DNA of 35,717 bases, taken from an uncultured Bacilli bacterium. GTDB lineage: Bacteria; Bacillota_I; Bacilli_A; RF39; UBA660. The position numbers were made by a program, and so were the translations under genes. The notes beneath the pieces were generated by a model that did not search any database, was not told the origin of the DNA, and saw only the letters and a list, made by a program, of their open reading frames with translations. Positions 28,529 to 35,717 of this stretch are shown one piece after another (the first letter of the stretch is position 1; each line of letters opens with the position of its first letter). The stretch is from the NCBI GenBank assembly GCA_944358455.1, contig CALVRE010000031.1, positions 1-35,717 on the forward strand, in the 5' to 3' direction.

Positions 28529-28996
28529 ATGCGTAAAAAGCGTGCAGTAAAAAGAGACGTTTTGGCAGATCCAATTTATAATTCAAAATTAGTAACCAAA
28601 CTAATTAATACGATCATGAAAGATGGTAAAAAAGGAACTGCGCAAACGATTTTATATGATGCTTTTGATATGATCAAAGAAAAGACTGGTTCAGAACCAC
28701 TTGAAGTATTTGAAAAAGCATTAGAGAATATCAAACCACAACTCGAAGTAAAATCTCGTCGTGTTGGTGGAGCTAACTATCAAGTACCAGTAGAAGTAAA
28801 AGCAGATCGTGCTCAAGCTTTGGGATTACGTTGGTTAGTAAATTATGCAAGACTTAGAGGTGGACACTCTATGGCCGAAAATTTAGCGAATGAAATTATC
28901 GACGCTAGTAACGGTGTAGGGGCTGCTGTTAAGAAACGTGAAGATACCCACAGAATGGCAGAAGCGAATAAAGCATTTGCTCATTATCGTTGGTAA
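28529..28996 (+). CDS. rpsG: 30S ribosomal protein S7
   Basis: S7 organises the 16S 3' domain near the E site. The 155 residues are standard: [67 protein letters not shown], and the C-terminal [18 protein letters not shown]. The start follows TAAGGAGG, 22 bases after rpsL. Confidence 0.98.
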   Translation: MRKKRAVKRDVLADPIYNSKLVTKLINTIMKDGKKGTAQTILYDAFDMIKEKTGSEPLEVFEKALENIKPQLEVKSRRVGGANYQVPVEVKADRAQALGLRWLVNYARLRGGHSMAENLANEIIDASNGVGAAVKKREDTHRMAEANKAFAHYRW

Positions 28997-29023
28997 TAGA
29001 AAAATAAGAAAGGAAAAACAGAT

Positions 29024-31099
29024 ATGGCTCGTGAATATAGTTTAGAAAAAACACGTAACTTTGGAATTATGGCACATATCGATGCAGGTAAAACAACTTG
29101 TACCGAACGTGTTTTATTCCATACTCATAAGATCCATAAAATTGGAGAAACCCATGATGGTGCTTCTCAAATGGACTGGATGGAACAAGAAAAAGAACGT
29201 GGAATTACCATCACTTCAGCCGCTACTACTGCTTTCTGGAAAGGAAATCGTTTAAATATCATCGATACCCCAGGACACGTTGACTTCACGATCGAAGTTA
29301 GTCGTTCCCTTCGTGTACTCGATGGTGCGGTTGCTTTACTAGATAGTCAAGCAGGTGTAGAGCCACAAACGGAAACAGTATGGCGTCAAGCTAGTGAATT
29401 CAAAGTACCTCGTATGATTTTCTGTAATAAGATGGATAAGATGGGTGCTAGCTTTGAATATAGCTTAAGTACGATCAAAGATCGTCTTGGTGTTAATGCC
29501 AAACCAATTGAATGGCCAATTGGTGCTGAAAATGAATTCCATCAAATTATCGACTTATTAACTCGTAAATTATATATTTATGATGGAAAACCAGAAGAAG
29601 AACCAGAGGTAGTCGATGTTCCTGAAGAATATCAAGCAATTTGTGAAGAAAAACGTAATGAGTTGATCGAAGCAGTTGCTGAATTCGACGATGAATTAAT
29701 GGAAAAATATTTAGAAGGAGAAGAAGTAAGCATCGATTTAATCAAACGTGCCATTCGTAAAGGAACGCTTGCTGCTGAATTCTTCCCAGTATTATGTGGT
29801 ACAGCACTAGGAAATATCGGAGTTAAGTTATTACTTGATGCAGTTATCGATTACTTACCTGCACCAACAGATATTGCTTCTATTAAAGGAGTCGATTTAG
29901 ATGGTAACGAAATTGAAAGACATCCAAGTGATTCAGAACCATTTGCTGCTTTAGCATTCAAAATCATGACTGATCCATTCGTTGGAAGACTTTCTTTCTT
30001 CCGTGTTTATTCAGGTCATTTAAGTAGTGGTTCTTATGTGTTGAACGCAACGAAAAATACGAAAGAACGTATTGGACGTTTACTTCAAATGCATGCGAAT
30101 AATCGTACGGAAATCTCAGAAGTATTTGCTGGAGATATCGCTGCTGCGGTAGGACTTAAGAATACGACGACAGGAGATACGTTATGCGATGAAAAGAAAC
30201 CATGTATTTTGGAATCTATGACATTCCCAGAACCTGTTATCGAACTTGCTGTTGAACCAAAATCAAAAGCAGATCAAGATAAGATGGGAATCGCGCTTCA
30301 AAAACTTGCGGAAGAAGATCCAACTTTCCGTGCAAGTACAAATCATGAAACTGGTCAAACGATCATCGCTGGTATGGGTGAACTTCACTTAGATGTTATC
30401 GTCGATCGTATGCGTCGTGAATTTGGTGTAGAAGCAAATGTTGGTAAACCACAAGTATCTTACCGTGAGACCATTACGCAAGCTGCTGAATGTGAAGGTA
30501 AATACATTAAACAATCTGGTGGACGTGGACAATATGGACATGTTTGGATCAAATTTGAACCAAATCCAGATAAAGGTTATGAATTTGTCGACGCAATCGT
30601 TGGTGGAACGGTTCCTCGTGAATATATTCCAGTAACGGATAAAGGACTTCAAGATGCAATGAAAACTGGTGTATTAGCTGGTTATCCAATGGTAGATATC
30701 AAAGCTACTTTATTCGATGGATCTTACCATGATGTCGATTCATCAGAAATGGCTTATAAGATCGCTGCTAGTATGGCATTAAAAGCTGCTAAAGAAAAAT
30801 GTAAACCAGTACTTCTTGAACAAATCATGAAGGTACAAATCGTCGTACCAGATGAATATCTAGGAAACGTTATGGGAGATATTACTTCTCGTCGTGGACG
30901 TCCACTAGGTCAAGCTTCTCGTGGTAACGCTCTTGCCATCGATGCAATGGTACCACTTGCTGAAATGTTTGGTTACGCAACTTCTTTAAGATCAAATACA
31001 CAAGGACGTGGAACGTTTATTATGGAATTCGATCACTATGAAGAAGTTCCTAAAAATATAGCAGAAGACATCATTAAAAAGAATGGTGGAAACAACTAA
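29024..31099 (+). CDS. fusA: Elongation factor G
   Basis: EF-G is the GTPase that drives ribosomal translocation. The 691 residues are normal. G motifs are AHIDAGKTT (17-25), RGIT in the switch, DTPGHVD and NKMD. Domain IV has [12 protein letters not shown], and domain V has the late [18 protein letters not shown]. It sits 27 bases after rpsG. A large hairpin follows before tuf. Confidence 0.98.
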   Translation: MAREYSLEKTRNFGIMAHIDAGKTTCTERVLFHTHKIHKIGETHDGASQMDWMEQEKERGITITSAATTAFWKGNRLNIIDTPGHVDFTIEVSRSLRVLDGAVALLDSQAGVEPQTETVWRQASEFKVPRMIFCNKMDKMGASFEYSLSTIKDRLGVNAKPIEWPIGAENEFHQIIDLLTRKLYIYDGKPEEEPEVVDVPEEYQAICEEKRNELIEAVAEFDDELMEKYLEGEEVSIDLIKRAIRKGTLAAEFFPVLCGTALGNIGVKLLLDAVIDYLPAPTDIASIKGVDLDGNEIERHPSDSEPFAALAFKIMTDPFVGRLSFFRVYSGHLSSGSYVLNATKNTKERIGRLLQMHANNRTEISEVFAGDIAAAVGLKNTTTGDTLCDEKKPCILESMTFPEPVIELAVEPKSKADQDKMGIALQKLAEEDPTFRASTNHETGQTIIAGMGELHLDVIVDRMRREFGVEANVGKPQVSYRETITQAAECEGKYIKQSGGRGQYGHVWIKFEPNPDKGYEFVDAIVGGTVPREYIPVTDKGLQDAMKTGVLAGYPMVDIKATLFDGSYHDVDSSEMAYKIAASMALKAAKEKCKPVLLEQIMKVQIVVPDEYLGNVMGDITSRRGRPLGQASRGNALAIDAMVPLAEMFGYATSLRSNTQGRGTFIMEFDHYEEVPKNIAEDIIKKNGGNN

Positions 31100-31105
31100 T
31101 AAATC

Positions 31106-31155
31106 GGTATTAGATGGAGAATTTGATTGATCGTCAAATTCCTCCACTATTTACC
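31106..31155 (+). repeat. Large inverted repeat between fusA and tuf
   Basis: GGAGAATTTGA (31116-31126) pairs with TCAAATTCCTCC (31134-31145) with one bulged C, and outer GGTA (31106-31109) can pair with TACC (31152-31155). It is strong but lacks a T run, so it may be an RNA-processing or partial termination site. tuf has its own promoter just downstream. Confidence 0.7.
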
Positions 31156-31183
31156 AAAAAACAGGGAATTTAATGAAAAATAC

Positions 31184-31212
31184 TTGCTATTTTTCATTGG
31201 TTCATATACAAT
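31184..31212 (+). promoter_or_regulatory. Promoter of tuf
   Basis: TTGCTA (31184-31189), 17 bases, TACAAT (31207-31212). It allows tuf to be expressed above the rest of the str operon. Confidence 0.6.
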
Positions 31213-31247
31213 ATAAAATGTAGATAAATAAGAAAGGAATGAATATT

Positions 31248-32432
31248 ATGGCAAAACAAAAATTTGATCGTACTAAAACACATATGAATATTGGTACAAT
31301 CGGACACGTAGACCATGGTAAAACTACTTTAACAGCTGCAATTACGAATTATTTAGCAAAAAAAGGTCAAGCTGAATTCAAAGATTATAGTCAAATCGAT
31401 GCAGCTCCAGAAGAAAGAGAACGTGGTATTACAATCAATACAGCTCACGTAGAGTATGAAACTGACAAACGTCACTATGCTCACGTAGACTGCCCAGGAC
31501 ATGCTGACTATGTTAAAAACATGATCACAGGTGCTGCTCAAATGGATGGAGCAATCTTAGTTATTGCTGCAACAGATGGACCTATGGCACAAACTCGTGA
31601 ACATATCTTACTTTCTCGTCAAGTTGGAGTACCTCGTATGGTTGTATTCATGAACAAATGCGACATGGTTGATGATGAAGAATTATTAGACTTAGTTGAA
31701 ATGGAAATTCGTGAATTATTAAACGAATATGGATACGATGGAGACAATACTCCAATCATTCGTGGTTCTGCTTTAAAAGCTCTTGAAGGAGATCCAAAAT
31801 GGGAAGAAAAAATTGGTGAATTAATGGATGCTGTAGATACTTGGATTGAAGATCCAGTTCGTGATAACGACAAACCATTCTTAATGCCAATCGAAGACGT
31901 ATTCACAATCACAGGACGTGGAACAGTTGTTACTGGACGTGTTGAACGTGGTATCTTAAAATTAAATGACGAAGTTGAAATCGTTGGTATTCGTCCAACT
32001 AGAAAATCAGTTGTTACAGGAATCGAAATGTTCCGTAAACAATTAGACTTTGCTGAAGCAGGAGATAATGCTGGTGTATTACTTCGTGGAATTAACCGTG
32101 AAGATGTAGAACGTGGTCAAGTATTAGCTAAACCAGGTTCAGTTACTCCACATACTAAATTCAAATGCCAAGTTTATGTACTTAGCAAAGAAGAAGGTGG
32201 ACGTCATACTCCATTCTTCAGTAACTATCGTCCACAATTCTATTTCCGTACTACAGATGTAACTGGTGTAATCGAGTTACCTGCTGGTGTTGAAATGGTA
32301 ATGCCTGGGGATAATGTTGAAATGACTGTAGAATTGATTCACCCAATCGCTATCGAAAACGGAACGAAGTTCTCAATTCGTGAAGGTGGACGTACAGTTG
32401 GTTCAGGAAATATTTCTGAAATCATTAAATAA
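31248..32432 (+). CDS. tuf: Elongation factor Tu
   Basis: EF-Tu is the GTPase that delivers aminoacyl-tRNA to the ribosome. The 394 residues start at ATG 31248, correctly spaced after AAAGGA; the earlier in-frame ATG at 31239 is too close to it. Motifs are [10 protein letters not shown] (P-loop), [22 protein letters not shown] and SALKALEG. The gene shows the most uniform codon choice in the window, as expected for very high expression. Confidence 0.99.
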   Translation: MAKQKFDRTKTHMNIGTIGHVDHGKTTLTAAITNYLAKKGQAEFKDYSQIDAAPEERERGITINTAHVEYETDKRHYAHVDCPGHADYVKNMITGAAQMDGAILVIAATDGPMAQTREHILLSRQVGVPRMVVFMNKCDMVDDEELLDLVEMEIRELLNEYGYDGDNTPIIRGSALKALEGDPKWEEKIGELMDAVDTWIEDPVRDNDKPFLMPIEDVFTITGRGTVVTGRVERGILKLNDEVEIVGIRPTRKSVVTGIEMFRKQLDFAEAGDNAGVLLRGINREDVERGQVLAKPGSVTPHTKFKCQVYVLSKEEGGRHTPFFSNYRPQFYFRTTDVTGVIELPAGVEMVMPGDNVEMTVELIHPIAIENGTKFSIREGGRTVGSGNISEIIK

Positions 32433-32435
32433 TCG

Positions 32436-32466
32436 AAAAGACAATCTTTGGATTGTCTTTTTTTTA
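32436..32466 (+). terminator. Intrinsic terminator after tuf
   Basis: AAAAGACAATC (32436-32446) pairs perfectly with GATTGTCTTTT (32451-32461) around TTTG, followed by T residues. Confidence 0.95.
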
Positions 32467-32578
32467 TAATAAGTTCTTATATAAATCAGTTCTTGGTTAG
32501 AATAATTCGTATGAAAATGGAAAGACTATGGATGGATAGATAAAATTGTTACTTTCTGTAAACTTTTATGATTTTTTT

Positions 32579-32585
32579 TGTCGAA
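32579..32585 (+). promoter_or_regulatory. 0A box adjacent to the -35 of the NPDTG-protein promoter
   Basis: TGTCGAA is an exact Spo0A box in the context TTTTGTCGAATATT, ending two bases before the -35. A site abutting -35 suits activation by contact with sigma-A, but repression is also possible. Confidence 0.5.
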
Positions 32586-32587
32586 TA

Positions 32588-32616
32588 TTGACACTGTCCA
32601 AATCAAATTGTATAAT
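32588..32616 (+). promoter_or_regulatory. Consensus promoter of the NPDTG surface protein
   Basis: TTGACA (32588-32593), 17 bases, TATAAT (32611-32616): perfect consensus at both boxes. A GGATAGGAG-type ribosome-binding site follows. Confidence 0.92.
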
Positions 32617-32648
32617 GAAACTATAAGAATAGGATAGGAGATAAGGAT

Positions 32649-33893
32649 ATGAAGAAAATTGGAATTTTAATGATTACTGTTCTATTATCGATATTAGGAA
32701 TGAGTGGTGTAAGTGCAGCACCAGCTTGGACTAATATGGATAATGCGACTTATCAATTTGTCGATGATGGAACGGGACTCGGTTATTTTGATCTAGCTAT
32801 TTTAGGCGCTTTTGATCAAAGTCATACTTATGATGTGTATTTTGCACGTTCAGCATCTGATGCACCAGATGTAAATACTAGTAGTTTTATTAAAACGACA
32901 GCTAATTCAAGTTCATTGAGAGTAAACTCAGTCAATATTGCTAATAGTCTTTTTGAAGAAGCTGGAGATATCTATGTATGGGTTCGTGAAACGATCGGTA
33001 GCGATAAGCAATTAATTGCTTCTGCTGTCAAAGTGGAAAGACCTGATATCATGTTAAGTAAAAGAATTCAAACGAACTTCCTTTATGACTATACGAGAGT
33101 GAATATTCTATACCCAAGTGATACAAATAATGCGAATCGAACTGTAAAATATAAAATTGGTCGTGTCACGGATTTAAGTATTGTAAGAGCTATGAACACA
33201 ACCGATGAAACACAATTGAAAGCTGCTTTAAATCGTTTACTTGCTTATGCAAAAGCAGATGCTGGTATGCATCAAGGAGAAGTTCAAACTGGACAAACAG
33301 AATCTATTACTAGATATATGCTTGATTTAGAAGATGATGTTTATTATTATGCATATTTAGAAGTAGATACGGAAGATGGTAAATATTATGCGATCGAAGA
33401 CGTCAACTTATATCAAGGTCTTAACTGTGAATTAAATCCTAGTTTAAATAATTATACACTTCCAGAATTTAAATGGCCTGATGATTATAGTTGTGAAATT
33501 GTTGATGGTGTATATTATGATAAAGAAGGTAATGTTGTAGATGAAGAGACTTACAACAGAGAATGTAACCCAGTAGAAGAAAAACATGTATGTGAAATCG
33601 TCGATGGTAAATATTACGGAAAAGACGGTGTAGAAGTATCTGAGGATGTTTATAATGAAGAATGTGGTGAAGTAACTCCACCTATCTGTGAAATTATCGA
33701 CGGAAAATACTATGGAAAAGATGGTGTTGAAATCGATAAGGAAACATATGATAAAGAATGTGGAACTGATGAACCAGTAGATAACCCAGATACAGGAATT
33801 TATATTGGTTATGGAATTGCCGCAATTGGTGTCTTAGCTGGTGTTGGAGCTTATTTACACTTTAAAAAAGAAGGAAAATTCCCACAAGCCTAA
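32649..33893 (+). CDS. Sortase-anchored surface protein with NPDTG signal and three Cys repeats
   Basis: This 414-residue secreted protein is predicted to be attached to the cell wall. A signal peptide (1-24, ending SGVSAA) is followed by a soluble domain (25-280) that I do not recognise. Three tandem units start at C282, C315 and C347, with pattern C-EI-DG-YY-K-G-(12-13)-C and one Cys at each end. The C-terminus has NPDTG (379-383), a hydrophobic stretch (about 384-404) and a Lys-rich tail: a complete sorting signal of the NPxTG type used by class B-like sortases. The sortase gene follows directly. The promoter is near perfect with an adjacent 0A box. The repeats probably form a disulphide-braced stalk. 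Confidence 0.85.
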   Translation: MKKIGILMITVLLSILGMSGVSAAPAWTNMDNATYQFVDDGTGLGYFDLAILGAFDQSHTYDVYFARSASDAPDVNTSSFIKTTANSSSLRVNSVNIANSLFEEAGDIYVWVRETIGSDKQLIASAVKVERPDIMLSKRIQTNFLYDYTRVNILYPSDTNNANRTVKYKIGRVTDLSIVRAMNTTDETQLKAALNRLLAYAKADAGMHQGEVQTGQTESITRYMLDLEDDVYYYAYLEVDTEDGKYYAIEDVNLYQGLNCELNPSLNNYTLPEFKWPDDYSCEIVDGVYYDKEGNVVDEETYNRECNPVEEKHVCEIVDGKYYGKDGVEVSEDVYNEECGEVTPPICEIIDGKYYGKDGVEIDKETYDKECGTDEPVDNPDTGIYIGYGIAAIGVLAGVGAYLHFKKEGKFPQA

Positions 33894-33896
33894 TAT

Positions 33897-33928
33897 AAAA
33901 GACTTCCAATAATTTGGAAGTCTTTTTC
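33897..33928 (+). terminator. Intrinsic terminator between surface protein and sortase
   Basis: AAAAGACTTCCAA (33897-33909) pairs perfectly with TTGGAAGTCTTTT (33914-33926) around TAAT. The sortase start is only 15 bases further on, so the sortase probably depends on readthrough. Confidence 0.92.
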
Positions 33929-33942
33929 TAGAAAGGAGTATT

Positions 33943-35538
33943 ATGAAAAAAATATTAATTTACTTGCGAAAAGATACTCTTGTTTTTTCCGACTGTCAAG
34001 ACAAAATCGATGAAAAAAATCTGAATAATACGAATGTAATTGATACTGAAAGATTGGTTTTTAGTGAAGATTATATTTTATCAAATCTGAACCTAGTGGG
34101 ATCCTTTCTAAAACTAGTTGCCATTAAGAATAATATTACAAAAGCAATCATTAAGAAAATGAATGTTACTATCATCAGTCTCAATTTACTAAAAGATGTG
34201 AATGTTATAACAAGTGTTACAATGGAAGAAGATCAAAAATTAACTTATGAAATGATCGAATTATTGATGGATAATCCACATTTAGAGAAGATTAATTGTT
34301 ATTATATGCCATCTTTTCTATTTGAACGTTTGACGATTTATTATCATCGAACTGTTGAGTTACGTAGTGAGAACTTTTTCATAAGTGAGTTTATGGAACA
34401 AAATCATCTTGTAACTTATTCTGATATTTTTTATAAGAAAAAATTGACTATTTGTTGTCCTTTCCGAGAAGAAGACTACGAAGAATTAAAAACTTTTTTT
34501 CAAATAAATAATTGTTTAAAAGAAATTGTTTTTTGTGGATATTCCCACAATTTATTAGTTTCGGTATTATCCTATCTACCACCACGAGTGAAAAATCTTA
34601 AAATTACAATTACACAAATGGATAGTGATGATCTTACTTTCTTAAATGAAATTACTTTTTTAAAACAACTCGAAAAAAAGTATCCGGTTTCGATTCATAT
34701 CCGTTATTCCAAGGCATATAAAGAAAAAAATATTTTAAAGCAAATCAATCTACAGTTTGTAAAGTTCTTTTGTCTGTTTGTTGTAGTCGTAGGATTGTGT
34801 TACTTTTTAGGATATCGTTATCATGAAACAAAAGAAATGGGCCATGTAGAAGCTATTAAAGAGGAATTAAAAGTAATTACAGAAGAAGCTACGGAAGTTA
34901 TCGAGGAGCCAGATCCCGAAGAACCTTCGATCGATTCTTCAGACCCAACGACGAATGCTTATTATACGAATTATACAAGAGTATTATCAGAATTAAAAAA
35001 ACAGAATCAAGATGTAGTTGGTTGGATTAAAGTAGAGAATACCAATATTGATTATCCGGTTTTACAAACAGATGACAATTTATATTATCTCAATCATTCG
35101 TTCGATGGTAAAAAATCTCTATATGGATGGATTTTTGCTGACTATCGCAATCAATTTGATGAGCTAAGTCAAAATACTATTATCTATGGACATAATGTGC
35201 GAGGTACCAACTTATTATTTGGAAGTTTAAAAAATGTATTAGAACCTAGTTGGTATCAAAATGAACAAAATCAAATTTTGAGTTTCCATACTGAAAATGG
35301 AACTTATCGAGGTGAAATTTTCTCTATTTATACGATACCAGTTACCAGTGATTATTTAGTGACTACTTTTTATAGTGATCAATCTTTCAATCAATATGTT
35401 GAAAAGGAAAAAGAGCGTAGTATTTATGATTTTGAGGTTTCAGTTGAACCAGGAGATCATATTTTAACTCTTTCTACTTGTTATCAAGGTGGCGATAATA
35501 GACTAGTCGTTCATGCTAAATTAGTGAAAATAGATTGA
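33943..35538 (+). CDS. Class B-like sortase with a large N-terminal cytoplasmic domain
   Basis: Sortases cut a C-terminal sorting signal and join the protein to the cell wall. The catalytic domain (about 345-531) has class B features: VGWIKVENTNIDYPVLQ, the YGHN His (H417), STC Cys (C513) and NRLVVHAKL Arg (R520). Before it come a membrane segment (about 272-290) and an acidic linker (300-340). Unusually, 270 residues precede the membrane segment, with no signal peptide; they have repeated Leu/Ile-spaced strand-helix units that recall leucine-rich repeats. Typical sortases are about 200-250 residues, so this one is twice that at 531. The natural substrate is probably the NPDTG protein just upstream. 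AGAAAGGAG precedes the ATG. Confidence 0.88.
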   Translation: MKKILIYLRKDTLVFSDCQDKIDEKNLNNTNVIDTERLVFSEDYILSNLNLVGSFLKLVAIKNNITKAIIKKMNVTIISLNLLKDVNVITSVTMEEDQKLTYEMIELLMDNPHLEKINCYYMPSFLFERLTIYYHRTVELRSENFFISEFMEQNHLVTYSDIFYKKKLTICCPFREEDYEELKTFFQINNCLKEIVFCGYSHNLLVSVLSYLPPRVKNLKITITQMDSDDLTFLNEITFLKQLEKKYPVSIHIRYSKAYKEKNILKQINLQFVKFFCLFVVVVGLCYFLGYRYHETKEMGHVEAIKEELKVITEEATEVIEEPDPEEPSIDSSDPTTNAYYTNYTRVLSELKKQNQDVVGWIKVENTNIDYPVLQTDDNLYYLNHSFDGKKSLYGWIFADYRNQFDELSQNTIIYGHNVRGTNLLFGSLKNVLEPSWYQNEQNQILSFHTENGTYRGEIFSIYTIPVTSDYLVTTFYSDQSFNQYVEKEKERSIYDFEVSVEPGDHILTLSTCYQGGDNRLVVHAKLVKID

Positions 35539-35619
35539 TTTTCTTTGATGGAAATGTTAAAATGAAAACAGAATGAAATAATAATATTGTAGGGAATTTG
35601 TCAAATATTTGGACACATA

Positions 35620-35654
35620 GTAGAGGGGGTTTTAACCCATCTCTACTTTTTTTT
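35620..35654 (+). terminator. Terminator in the IS end, facing the sortase
   Basis: GTAGAG (35620-35625) pairs with CTCTAC (35641-35646) and GGGT with ACCC inside, followed by eight T on the + strand. It would stop transcripts coming from the sortase gene and shield the transposase. Confidence 0.75.
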
Positions 35655-35717
35655 CAAATTGATCAGGGGAAAGATACCCGATGGAAGAGTGAATTCGGAC
35701 AGGATTGTAAAACCCTT
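35632..35717 (-). CDS. IS3-family transposase (OrfB), C-terminal fragment
   Basis: Read on the - strand, the last 27 codons give FYNPVRIHSSIGYLSPDQF followed by EKKVEMG and a TAA stop at 35632-35634. The YN-VRIHSSIGYLSP-QFE pattern is the C-terminal signature of the DDE transposase OrfB of IS3-family elements. The catalytic domain lies beyond the window edge, so whether it is intact is unknown. Confidence 0.88.
   Translation of the reverse strand, partial: GFYNPVRIHSSIGYLSPDQFEKKVEMG

Larger units (their letters stand above)
35588..35717 (-). mobile_element. IS3-family insertion sequence, 3' end
   Basis: The end is read as TGTAGGGAATTTG...TTTGGACA (35588-35615), similar in layout to IS150-group termini (TGTA...TTGGACA). 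It is followed by the end of a transposase gene on the - strand. The rest lies outside the window. Confidence 0.75.

Noticed and set aside
31106-31155. The fusA-tuf hairpin as an intrinsic terminator
   Set aside because: No T run follows the stem.

Overview
The window is chromosomal DNA from a low-GC Gram-positive bacterium. All genes with recognisable products lie on the + strand, apart from the tail of an insertion sequence at the right edge. The ribosomal proteins, the RNA polymerase subunits and the gene order (lysS region, then secE-nusG-rplKAJL-methyltransferase-rpoBC, then rpsL-rpsG-fusA-tuf) are Bacillus-like. TGA is used as a stop and tryptophan is TGG, so this is the standard bacterial code, not the Mycoplasma code. 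RpoB carries the Asn known from Mollicutes in its rifampicin region, and Spo0A is present. I infer Bacillota, class Bacilli, probably an uncultured gut-type lineage near Erysipelotrichia/Mollicutes (RF39-like). The genus cannot be told from the sequence.

Layout. 1-1245: C-terminal part of a repetitive, probably surface-exposed protein. 1290-5688: pgk and tpiA enclosing a two-gene membrane-lipid module (a flippase-like membrane protein and a GT4 glycosyltransferase). 5711-7366: two tandem Spo0A-type response regulators. 7401-8965: a lipid kinase of the diacylglycerol kinase family, a 48-residue Lys/Glu-rich protein and a small heat-shock protein. 9024-13875: frameshifted dusB, an RDD membrane protein, lysS, a histidine phosphatase and ackA. 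13924-14832: a short-chain dehydrogenase. 14862-26096: secE-nusG, rplK-rplA, rplJ-rplL, an RsmC-like methyltransferase and rpoB-rpoC, with several promoters and structured leaders, including a clear L10 leader with an attenuator. 26140-27924: an orphan protein, an NrtR-like Nudix regulator and a small membrane protein, inserted between rpoC and the str operon. 27965-32465: rpsL, rpsG, fusA and tuf. 32579-35538: a cell-wall module of an NPDTG-anchored surface protein, a terminator, and a class B-like sortase with a large extra N-terminal domain. 35588-35717: one end of an IS3-family element.

Most of the window is housekeeping. The part most likely to be new is the possible link between the paired Spo0A proteins and two promoters carrying exact 7-base 0A boxes (TGTCGAA or its complement). 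One box lies just upstream of a perfect TTGACA-N17-TATAAT promoter for the NPDTG surface protein. The other lies inside the promoter of the orphan gene at 26191. The NPDTG protein, the intervening terminator and the 531-residue sortase look like a self-contained anchoring system. The dusB frameshift falls exactly on the catalytic cysteine codon. The natural Asn in RpoB and Ile in S12 sit at known antibiotic-resistance positions.

No gap between genes exceeds 300 bases. I saw no tRNA or rRNA gene, CRISPR array or replication origin.
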